Positions 1 to 6,225 of a stretch of DNA of 57,493 bases are shown one piece after another (within the stretch, counting starts at the first letter, position 1; every line of letters begins with the position of its first letter). A program made the position numbers and the translations under genes. A model generated the notes under the pieces. It made no database searches. It was not told where the DNA came from and was given only the letters and a program-made list of their open reading frames with translations. The stretch spans positions 1-57,493 of the forward strand of contig JAFIEY010000196.1 in assembly GCA_020832345.1 (NCBI GenBank), read 5' to 3'. Source of the DNA: Cryomorphaceae bacterium. GTDB taxonomy: Bacteria > Bacteroidota > Bacteroidia > Flavobacteriales > Schleiferiaceae.

Positions 1-37
1 GCAGCGCCAGAGGCAAGAGTATAATGAGCTTTTTCAT
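1..37 (-). CDS. Lipoprotein paralogue, only the 5' end is in the window
   Basis: The complement of these bases starts with ATG (37-35) and encodes the same MKKLIILLPLAL signal start as the gene at 390-1046. Bases 1-148 match 1010-1157 almost perfectly, with an offset of 1009 bp, so this is a third member of the tandem lipoprotein array. The body of the gene lies beyond the left edge. Function is unknown. Confidence 0.7.
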   Translation of the reverse strand, partial: MKKLIILLPLAL

Positions 38-148
38 ATACTGATATGGTGAATAATTGCAAACCAATAAATTGACCCAGCGAATATATTAAATAATTTT
101 GTGTTTTGTGAATTATTTTGTGCAATCAAAAATTATTTTAAGATTCCA
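1..148. repeat. Tandem duplication including lipoprotein start and upstream DNA (partner 1010-1157)
   Basis: The lipoprotein 5' end and about 110 bp of upstream sequence are repeated with a shift of 1009 bp. The match resumes at 291-390 versus 1158-1257, so the duplicated unit includes gene, upstream region and terminator. The one large difference is a 142-bp segment (149-290) present only in the left copy, which contains repeat R1. Near identity of the noncoding parts points to recent duplication, while the coding parts between have diverged. Confidence 0.85.
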
Positions 149-267
149 CTCTAAAAAAGATGATTTCAATCAAAATCGAGGGAATTTTTGAACCGGAGCA
201 AGTGAGGATTCAAAAGTCTATCGACAAGGAAGATTTTGGCAGAAAAGAACTTTTTAGAGCAGACTCA
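149..267 (+). repeat. R1 dispersed repeat, copy A (long form, left end trimmed)
   Basis: This copy shares its core with six other copies in the window (6107, 2261, 10569, 18788, 39577, 48372). It ends with the right terminal repeat ending GACTCA at 267, while the left end lacks the outer TGAGTC. Both arms carry the same substitution relative to the other copies (CTCTAA left, TTAGAG right), so hairpin pairing is kept. An open frame runs through it and gives a spurious 77-residue protein; the same frame is open in copies F and G, but nothing supports translation. Confidence 0.85.
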
Positions 268-357
268 AAACATGTTTATCAAATATTCCAGAAATACATG
301 GTAGTAAAAATAGGGTTTTGGTTAAACATTAGCGTGTGTGATTTAAAAATCCGTAGG

Positions 358-381
358 GCCGGACTGCTCCAACAGTCCGGC
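358..381. terminator. Hairpin terminator between lipoprotein units
   Basis: GCCGGACTG (358-366), a six-base loop and CAGTCCGGC (373-381) form a perfect 9-bp stem, with a T run on the plus side and an A/T-rich run on the minus side. It lies just past the stop codon of the minus-strand lipoprotein gene ending at 390, so it probably ends that transcript and may work in both directions. Confidence 0.8.
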
Positions 382-389
382 TCATTTTT

Positions 390-1046
390 TTAGTATTCAA
401 TTTTGTGGTAGGTGGTGTCGAAAGCGGGAAGCCAGACCGTGTCTCTAAAGAGGGTCTGACCATTGTTTCTGTAAACTCTATAGGGGAAAGAGCGATTAAT
501 ATTCCCTCCCAATAAATATATTTTAGTTACATTTACATGACCAAAATACCTATCTTCTACCCCTCCTCCAAAGTTTATCCATATTTCATCCCCCGGCTGT
601 GGATTAACATTTTCTATATGTAATTTCAGCCATGCGTGGGGAGAAAGGAAAATGTTGCGGGTTTGGTGAACCCCAATTTCTATGGGTTGTTGTAATGCAT
701 TAAAGAAATGTTTGTCGGGCGCAGTTTGGCTGTGGGGTATGCGCAAGTAATGGCTAGCCGTATGGCTTTCAGCAGTAAAATCGAAGTAGAAATAACCGTT
801 AGAATCGGTTTTACCTTCTTGAATTATTTTTTCACCCATCCCTCCAAATAGTGCTCCGCCTCGTGCAATCTGGCGGCAAAGGTTAACTTGGATTTCCTCC
901 GAAGTAACTTTTTGATCCGTTCCGAGCGTCAGCACCCTCCCCTCAACAAAAGTTTCGAGGTTTTTACCTTCTTTTTCTTCTTCTTTTTCAAACAGGCTGC
1001 AAGAATAAAGCAGCGCCAGAGGCAAGAGTATAATGAGCTTTTTCAT
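390..1046 (-). CDS. Putative surface lipoprotein, tandem paralogue
   Basis: About 218 residues from the ATG at 1046. An in-frame start ten codons further upstream would place residues before the signal peptide, so the MKKLIIL start is preferred. The signal sequence ends in a lipobox (LLYSC), followed by an acidic/basic stretch (EKEEEKEG) that is often seen on exported Bacteroidota lipoproteins. The mature part is likely beta-rich: an early segment (ETFVEGRVLT, then DSNGYFYFDF) resembles carboxypeptidase-regulatory or transthyretin-like domains. The last third (SPHAWLKLHIENVNPQPGDE and the TVWLPAFDTTYHKIEY end) is almost the same as in the gene at 1257-1901, while the middle differs. This fits conserved ends with a variable centre. 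No enzyme motif is seen and function is unknown. Confidence 0.75.
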   Translation of the reverse strand: MKKLIILLPLALLYSCSLFEKEEEKEGKNLETFVEGRVLTLGTDQKVTSEEIQVNLCRQIARGGALFGGMGEKIIQEGKTDSNGYFYFDFTAESHTASHYLRIPHSQTAPDKHFFNALQQPIEIGVHQTRNIFLSPHAWLKLHIENVNPQPGDEIWINFGGGVEDRYFGHVNVTKIYLLGGNINRSFPYRVYRNNGQTLFRDTVWLPAFDTTYHKIEY

Positions 1047-1222
1047 ATACTGATATGGTGAATAATTGCAAACCAATAAATTGACCCAGCGAATATATTA
1101 AATAATTTTGTGTTTTGTGAATTATTTTATGCAATCAAAAATTATTTTAAGATTCCAGAGATACATGGTAGTAAAAATAGGGTTTTGGTTAAACATTAGC
1201 GTGTGTGATTTAAAAATCCGTA

Positions 1223-1250
1223 GGGCCGGGCTGTGGCAACAGTCCGGCCC
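1223..1250. terminator. Hairpin terminator downstream of second lipoprotein gene
   Basis: An 11-base arm (1223-1233, GGGCCGGGCTG) pairs with CAGTCCGGCCC (1240-1250) with one G-T wobble, and sits six bases beyond the minus-strand stop codon at 1257. It is the duplicate of the hairpin at 358-381. Confidence 0.78.
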
Positions 1251-1256
1251 ATTCTT

Positions 1257-1901
1257 TTAGTATTCTATTTTGTGGTAGGTGGTGTCGAAAGCAGGCATCC
1301 AGACGGTGTCTTTAATAATTAAATATTCATTATTTCGCTTTAGATTAAAAGTTATAATTCTATTGATATTTCCACCTCCTTGAATTATTTCAATTTCATT
1401 TACCGCACCAAAGTATTGTAAATATACCCCTCCTCCCCAATTTACTGTAAATATATCCCCCGGCTGTGGATTAACATTTTCTATATGTAATTTCAGCCAT
1501 GCGTGGGGGGAAAGGTAAATATTACGGGTTTGGTGTTTGCCGGTTTCTAAATAATGGTAATTTAAAAAAGAAGGGCCATGGTGTTTTCCCGCGCCCTGCA
1601 TCAATCGCACAAAATAGCGTGTATAGTGGTTGTGTGCCGTAAAGGAAAAACTATAATATCCGGTTTCATCGGTGGTGGTTTCATCTACGGTAATTTCTCT
1701 CCCACCAAATATACTTGTCGTTTCTTCATACATCAGTTTTAATGGCATGGGTTGGGTGGTGGGAGGATTTGTGGTCCCGTGTGTCAGCACCCTCCCCTCA
1801 ACAAAAGTTTCAAGGTTTATTTTTTCTTTTTCTTCTTCTTTTTCAAACAGGCTGCAAGAATAAAGCAGGGCTAGAGGCAAGAGTACAATGAGCTTTTTCA
1901 T
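1257..1901 (-). CDS. Putative surface lipoprotein, tandem paralogue
   Basis: 214 residues starting MKKLIVLLPLALLYSC, with a lipobox and the same acidic/basic spacer as its neighbour. The first 40 residues and the last 70 (HAWLKLHIENVNPQPGD, then the AFDTTYHKIEY end) match the gene at 390-1046. The centre, which has TTDETGYYSFSFTAHNHYTRYF in place of the neighbour's equivalent segment, is only distantly similar. The DETGYYSF strand again suggests a carboxypeptidase-regulatory-like beta sandwich. It is probably the oldest member of the array, since its upstream DNA differs more from the other two. Likely outer-membrane anchored; role unknown. Confidence 0.75.
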   Translation of the reverse strand: MKKLIVLLPLALLYSCSLFEKEEEKEKINLETFVEGRVLTHGTTNPPTTQPMPLKLMYEETTSIFGGREITVDETTTDETGYYSFSFTAHNHYTRYFVRLMQGAGKHHGPSFLNYHYLETGKHQTRNIYLSPHAWLKLHIENVNPQPGDIFTVNWGGGVYLQYFGAVNEIEIIQGGGNINRIITFNLKRNNEYLIIKDTVWMPAFDTTYHKIEY

Positions 1902-2260
1902 TAGTTCAGAATTTTTTTCAGCGGTCTAATGGAACCTACACGGTTAATCGTTCTCGTGCATATTAAAGGAAATTTGTCGTGTAGGTTTCATATATCATGG
2001 TTTTTAAAAGTTGCAAACCAAGTAATTGACACAGCGAAAATATTAAATAAAATTTAATTTTGTAAATCTTTTTTAAATAAAATCAAAATTTTAACGATAA
2101 AATCAAAAACATCAGAAATTTCCTATGAGGGTAGTAAATAAAGGGGTTTTTGGTAAATTTAATCCTGAGGAAATAAATAGAGCAAGAGCGTGTATTTTTT
2201 ATAAAAAGTATCACAAAAGCTATGAAAACAATATTTGCAATTTATAAAGAGTGACTTTAT

Positions 2261-2397
2261 TGAGTCCACACCTAAAGGTTCCTTTCTGCCAAAATCTTCC
2301 TTGTCGATAGACTTTTGAATATTCACTAACCGCAAGTTTGCTCCGATTCAAAAATCCCTTCGATTTTGATTGAAATCATTCTTTTTGGATTGGACTC
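2261..2397 (-). repeat. R1 dispersed repeat, copy B (long form, reverse orientation)
   Basis: It runs from TGAGTCCACACC to the inner arm ending TTGGACTCA and contains the complement of the R1 core (TTTCTGCCAAAATCTTCC, then GATTTTGATTGAAATCAT). The left arm has decayed relative to the consensus, so the terminal hairpin is imperfect. Confidence 0.85.
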
Positions 2398-2488
2398 AAA
2401 ATTTGTTTAAAAATATCCTAAACATAAACGTCAAAGAACGTAAATCCCATAAAAAACACCTCAATAATTTTTTCTTCCTAAAACAAAC

Positions 2489-2496
2489 TATCTTTG
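2489..2496 (+). promoter_or_regulatory. Bacteroidota -7 promoter box TATCTTTG
   Basis: TATCTTTG matches TAnnTTTG and lies 15 bp before the ATG at 2512. It argues against the in-frame TTG at 2494, which would lie inside the promoter. Confidence 0.65.
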
Positions 2497-2511
2497 CCGC
2501 AAAAATCCACC

Positions 2512-3651
2512 ATGCGCAACACCCTAAAATGGCTGATTCGCCTCACCGGAGGTTTTATCATTTTTGCTGCCTTGCTTTCCGGGTTGCTCTATATTACCGG
2601 AAATGGGTATTTAATTAAAGGAATTCGAGCGACGTACATGCGCGGAGAAACCTCGGCAACCATAGATGATCGGAAATTTTTCCATCAAAGGGAGATTAAA
2701 GCCTCCAATCCGCAACAGCTTGTTAAACACCCCAATTACGGCAAGTATAAATTGCCCAAAAACATCAGGGCAATGCTCAAAGAGACAAAAACCAGCGCCT
2801 TTGTAATCATCAAAAATGATATGCTGCTGTATGAGGATTATCCCCTCAGTGATGAAGACTTTTTGAGCAACTCTTTTTCAATGGCCAAATCGGTGGTTTC
2901 TCTTCTCGCACAAATTGCCAATGAGGAGGGCACCATTCATTGGAACGACCCAGTAAAGAAATACATCCCCGAACTCAAAGGACCCTATGCAGACTCTTTG
3001 CAGATATGGCACCTCAGTACAATGACTGCCGGGTTGGACTGGGAGGAGCATTACAAAAATCCGCTTTCGGATATGGCCCAAGCTTACTACGGCCCCAACG
3101 TTGACCAAATGATACTGGATCGTGAAATTGTTAATCCACCGGGAAAAAAGTTTACCTACCACAGTGCATCAACCCAACTTTTGGGTATGGTCTTAAGTCG
3201 AGCTACTGGAAAAACACTGAGTGCCTATCTGGAGGAAAAACTTTGGGGTCCACTGGGCATGGAATCGGACGCAACCTGGCACCTCGATGGGGAAGAGGGT
3301 AGTGAACTCGCCTATTGTTGTATAAACGCCACTGCCAGAGATTTTGCCCGACTGGGGATGTTGGTGAAAAATAAAGGAAAGGTAAATGGGGAAGTCATCA
3401 TCCCACAAGGTTTTTTCTTTTGGGCAAATAAGGGCATGTTTTCACCAAAATATGGCTGGTCGTTTTGGGTTACCGGAACAGAATACAAAAAAATTGGATA
3501 CTTTAGAGGCGTTTGGGGTCAATATATTATTCCCCTGCCCGAGAAAGACGTGGTAATCGTGCGTTTGGGAAAAAGGCATTTGCCAATGTCGGATGGCAGT
3601 CACCCCGACGATGTACACGAATTGATTCACTTTGCCCTCGAACAATTGTGA
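2512..3651 (+). CDS. Membrane-anchored class C beta-lactamase-like serine hydrolase
   Basis: 379 residues. An N-terminal membrane segment (about residues 8-30) is followed by a beta-lactamase/transpeptidase-like domain from about residue 80. The catalytic SxxK is S123-M-A-K126 in SFSMAKSVVS, and the second element is Y216-H-S218 (FTYHSAST), a YxS in place of the usual YxN. The family (Pfam Beta-lactamase, PF00144) contains class C lactamases, esterases and DD-peptidases, so substrate cannot be assigned. The start is the ATG at 2512 because the promoter box lies at 2489-2496. The next gene begins 33 bp downstream on the same strand. Probably faces the periplasm. Confidence 0.88.
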   Translation: MRNTLKWLIRLTGGFIIFAALLSGLLYITGNGYLIKGIRATYMRGETSATIDDRKFFHQREIKASNPQQLVKHPNYGKYKLPKNIRAMLKETKTSAFVIIKNDMLLYEDYPLSDEDFLSNSFSMAKSVVSLLAQIANEEGTIHWNDPVKKYIPELKGPYADSLQIWHLSTMTAGLDWEEHYKNPLSDMAQAYYGPNVDQMILDREIVNPPGKKFTYHSASTQLLGMVLSRATGKTLSAYLEEKLWGPLGMESDATWHLDGEEGSELAYCCINATARDFARLGMLVKNKGKVNGEVIIPQGFFFWANKGMFSPKYGWSFWVTGTEYKKIGYFRGVWGQYIIPLPEKDVVIVRLGKRHLPMSDGSHPDDVHELIHFALEQL

Positions 3652-3684
3652 CCGCAAATTGTCAGTTAAAACAAAAACCGAATT

Positions 3685-4278
3685 ATGTTTACCGGAATTA
3701 TTGAGGACGTGGGTCGTGTGACTCAATTGCGCAAATCGGGAAGTAATTTGCACATTACCGTGGCCGGTAAGCTTACACCCGAACTTAAAATTGACCAAAG
3801 CATTGCCCACAACGGCGTTTGCCTTACCGTGGTGGATTTTCCCGATAAGGACGCCTATACGGTTACCGCCATTGATGAAACCCTTAAAAAATCCAATTTG
3901 GGTGATTTGCAAGTGGACGACCTACTCAACCTCGAACGCTGTTTGCGTGCCGGTGGCCGCCTTGATGGTCACATGGTCCAAGGACACGTGGACACCACCG
4001 CCATTTGTGAGGAAATAAAGGACGTTGACGGAAGTTGGTATTTTCGGTTTTCACACCCGGAAGATCCAAACTTTATCACCGTAGAAAAAGGATCCATTTG
4101 CGTGAACGGGATTAGTTTAACGGTCATCGACAGCCATGCCCGGGGATTTTCCGTTGCCATTATTCCATATACCTACGAACACACCAATCTCCATAAAATT
4201 CAAGTGGGTGACCGGGTAAATATAGAATTTGATATTTTGGGAAAGTATATCGCCAGATTAATGCCCAAATACAAATAG
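3685..4278 (+). CDS. ribE: Riboflavin synthase, alpha chain
   Basis: 197 residues beginning MFTGIIEDVG, the family's characteristic start. It converts two molecules of 6,7-dimethyl-8-ribityllumazine into riboflavin and the pyrimidinedione precursor, the last step of riboflavin synthesis. Two lumazine-binding repeats are visible: the first carries NGVCLTVVDF (about residues 43-52) and DGHMVQGHVD (about 93-102), the second NGISLTVID at about 140. Length is normal for the family. It stands away from other riboflavin genes in this window, which is usual for Bacteroidota. It may be transcribed with the upstream hydrolase because the gap is only 33 bp. Confidence 0.96.
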   Translation: MFTGIIEDVGRVTQLRKSGSNLHITVAGKLTPELKIDQSIAHNGVCLTVVDFPDKDAYTVTAIDETLKKSNLGDLQVDDLLNLERCLRAGGRLDGHMVQGHVDTTAICEEIKDVDGSWYFRFSHPEDPNFITVEKGSICVNGISLTVIDSHARGFSVAIIPYTYEHTNLHKIQVGDRVNIEFDILGKYIARLMPKYK

Positions 4279-4327
4279 ACGCCACTTTGGTATTTGTCGG
4301 GAACCATTTTAAGGTTTGGAATTTGTA

Positions 4328-4341
4328 TTAACCCGGGTTAA
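4328..4341. promoter_or_regulatory. Perfect 14-bp palindrome, possible operator
   Basis: TTAACCCGGGTTAA is a perfect palindrome in the 124-bp gap between ribE and the YciI gene. It lies 62 bp before the YciI start. No trailing T run is present, so a protein-binding site is more likely than a terminator. Role is inferred only. Confidence 0.35.
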
Positions 4342-4402
4342 CCTGCCTCCAAATTTTTGAATACTTGTCTGAGCATTTTTTATAAATCTAAAAACCAAAC
4401 TT

Positions 4403-4678
4403 ATGTATCACGTATTGCTTTACACCACGGTAGATGACTATTTGGAAAGACGCGGCGCTTTTCGGGCGGAGCACTTGCAATTGGCGCAAAACGCAAATAA
4501 AACAGGAGATTTGCTGATGGCGGGTGCATTGGCCGAACCCGCTGACGGTGCCATTTTAATTTTTAAAGGCAAAGCCGAAGTCGCTAAAGCCTTTGCGGAA
4601 AACGATCCTTATGTGAAAAACGGACTCATCAAATCCTGGGAAGTCCGCCCGTGGACAGTGGTCATTGGAGGCGAATAA
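4403..4678 (+). CDS. YciI family protein
   Basis: 91 residues with the short ferredoxin-like alpha/beta fold of the YciI family (PF03795): MYHVLLYTTVDDYLERRGAF at the start, HLQLAQ with the family histidine at about residue 23, GDLLMAGALAEP in the centre and FAENDPYVKNGLIKSWEVRPW at the end. The His and the D of ENDPY are the conserved pocket residues. Proteins of this family are thought to be small enzymes or sensors with few proven reactions. The gene may be co-transcribed with the transporter 34 bp downstream. Confidence 0.9.
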   Translation: MYHVLLYTTVDDYLERRGAFRAEHLQLAQNANKTGDLLMAGALAEPADGAILIFKGKAEVAKAFAENDPYVKNGLIKSWEVRPWTVVIGGE

Positions 4679-4712
4679 AAAAGGAGGTTGCGCAAAGAGA
4701 AGTTGATATTTT

Positions 4713-5666
4713 ATGCCCAAAAAACCAATGGAAGAAAATAGTGTGGTGGGGGAAAAGGCGGAGGTTCAAACTGCGGATCCCAAAGAAAATTTGAAGAGAT
4801 GGGCGCTGTTTATTTTTCTTGCATTGGCTTGGGGAAGTTCCTTTCTGCTCATGAAGCGGGGATTGCGTTCGTTTGATTACGCGCAAATTGGTAGTCTGCG
4901 TATCGGCTTTGCCTGGCTTCTGGCGACGTTTATTGCACTTCGGCAATTTAAGAATTTACGGAAAAAAGACATCTGGCCGCTTTTGTTGGTGGGGATATTT
5001 GGCAATGGTTTGCCATATTTTTTATTCCCCCTGGCCATTACCAAACTCGACAGTGGTTTGGTAGGTGTGTTGAATTCAACCGTGCCATTATTCACGTTAC
5101 TTACCGGTGCCTTAATTTTTGGGGTCGCTTTTAAGTCTAAGCAATTGATTGGTGTTCTGGTGGGTTTAAGTGGTGCCATTATACTTTTACAGCCCCAGCC
5201 CGGTGGCGATTGGGGCACCAATATCCTGTACGCAAGTCTTCCCCTGATTGCCAGTGTTTGTTATGCCCTCAGTGTAAATATCATAGGGAAATACCTAAAA
5301 CACTTGCGGAGTATCGCCATTACTTCCTTATCCCTTTTGTTTGTGGGGCCGGTTTGCATTATGTGGTTGTTTTCCTCCACAAACTTTACGGTCATCATGC
5401 AAACGGATGTATTGGCGTGGGAGAACCTCGGTTTGGTAGCGGTATTGGGGATGGTCAATTCTGCATTGGCCATTATTATTTTTAACCAACTTATCAAAAA
5501 TTCCTCACCACTTTTTGCGTCTTCGGTTACCTATTTGATTCCCATTGTAGCGTTGCTCTGGGGGCTTTACGACGGTGAAAATCTCGGTTGGTTGCATATT
5601 TCGGGTATGGCAGTAATTTTGCTTGGTGTATATCTGGTTAATGTGAAGCGCCCGGTTCGAACATAG
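4713..5666 (+). CDS. EamA/DMT-superfamily transporter
   Basis: 317 residues with a charged cytosolic N-terminus of about 30 residues and then ten predicted membrane helices in two homologous five-helix halves, typical of EamA (PF00892) exporters. The marker ALAWGSSFLLMKRGLRS falls in helix 1, followed by FGNGLPYFLFPLAI and LDSGLVGVLNSTVPLFTLL, all usual positions for the family. Members export amino acids or other metabolites; the substrate here is unknown. A strong purine run (AAGGAGG) at 4681 is too far (25 bp) to serve as a normal ribosome-binding site for this ATG. Confidence 0.9.
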   Translation: MPKKPMEENSVVGEKAEVQTADPKENLKRWALFIFLALAWGSSFLLMKRGLRSFDYAQIGSLRIGFAWLLATFIALRQFKNLRKKDIWPLLLVGIFGNGLPYFLFPLAITKLDSGLVGVLNSTVPLFTLLTGALIFGVAFKSKQLIGVLVGLSGAIILLQPQPGGDWGTNILYASLPLIASVCYALSVNIIGKYLKHLRSIAITSLSLLFVGPVCIMWLFSSTNFTVIMQTDVLAWENLGLVAVLGMVNSALAIIIFNQLIKNSSPLFASSVTYLIPIVALLWGLYDGENLGWLHISGMAVILLGVYLVNVKRPVRT

Positions 5667-5696
5667 TCTTCGCAAAATCCCCAATAACATACTGTA

Positions 5697-6050
5697 ATGA
5701 TGCCTTTCACTAAGTTCTTTTCCTTCGCTCGGTTATTTCTATTTCTAATATTTATCGTTGTATGCTCTGGTTGTGAAAAAGAAGGCAGCAAAAGAGTAAA
5801 ATACGAAGTCCGATGCCCCGGAGGATGCAATATTGTTTATAAGAGTGGGATTTATGTACACGAAACTAAGCGGGGAAATTGGAGTGTTTCTCAAAATATA
5901 TCTGAGGGAAGTGAATATTATCTTTTTGCCGTAAAGACCAGCTTAATCGGTGTGCTTAGGGTTCGGGTTTATATCGATGGGGAATTAATCGAGGCCGATG
6001 AAGACAATTCTCCATATTCGTCCATTTCCTTTCGGGGCGAAGTGCAGTGA
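5697..6050 (+). CDS. Small lipoprotein of unknown function
   Basis: 117 residues with a hydrophobic signal (ARLFLFLIFIVV) and a lipobox at CSGC, giving a mature lipoprotein of about 87 residues. Two adjacent ATG codons (5697 and 5700) are possible starts. The mature part has a CPGGC motif, probably a disulfide pair, and alternating beta-strand character (SEYYLFAV, LRVRVYIDGE, SSISFRGEVQ). No family is recognised. It lies 30 bp after the EamA gene and is followed by R1 copy C, which could end the transcript. Confidence 0.7.
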   Translation: MMPFTKFFSFARLFLFLIFIVVCSGCEKEGSKRVKYEVRCPGGCNIVYKSGIYVHETKRGNWSVSQNISEGSEYYLFAVKTSLIGVLRVRVYIDGELIEADEDNSPYSSISFRGEVQ

Positions 6051-6106
6051 GCCTCTTCCATGAAACCATCCTTATGGAGTACAGCAGCATTGTCGTTTAA
6101 ATGGTT

Positions 6107-6163
6107 TGAGTCTGCTCCAAAAAGTCCCTTTCTGCCAAAATCTTCCTTTTTGGAGTGGACTCA
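6107..6163 (-). repeat. R1 dispersed repeat, copy C (short 57-bp form), possible bidirectional terminator
   Basis: TGAGTCTGCTCCAAAAAG at the left pairs with CTTTTTGGAGTGGACTCA at the right over 18 positions, with two wobble pairs in RNA. The loop holds TTTCTGCCAAAATCTTC. The long form's internal 70-90 bp are missing. It lies between the converging small lipoprotein gene and sbcC, where a strong hairpin followed by A/T-rich DNA could stop both transcripts. Confidence 0.88.
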
Positions 6164-6225
6164 ATTGTTTTAAAAACCAAAGGCAACAAAGTCAATGGCG
6201 TTTTCTCGCGAATAGATCCTAGACT

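Larger units (their letters stand above)
1902..2511. other. Intergenic region with inverted repeat and one R1 copy
   Basis: No gene is seen. The first 150 bp are a diverged relative of the upstream DNA of the neighbouring lipoprotein genes. An inverted repeat AACCTACAC (1933-1941) / GTGTAGGTT (1979-1987) lies 30-85 bp upstream of the minus-strand gene and could be an operator or leader hairpin. R1 copy B and the promoter of the next gene occupy the right end. Confidence 0.6.

Noticed and set aside
160-393. Open frame of 77 codons at the left end
   Set aside because: It is mostly R1 copy A read in frame, and continues into the terminator. The same peptide recurs in copies F and G at unrelated places, so it is a repeat artefact, not a gene.
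4681-4687. Shine-Dalgarno sequence AAGGAGG for the EamA gene
   Set aside because: It is 25 bp from the ATG, too far to act normally, and no in-frame nearer start codon exists.
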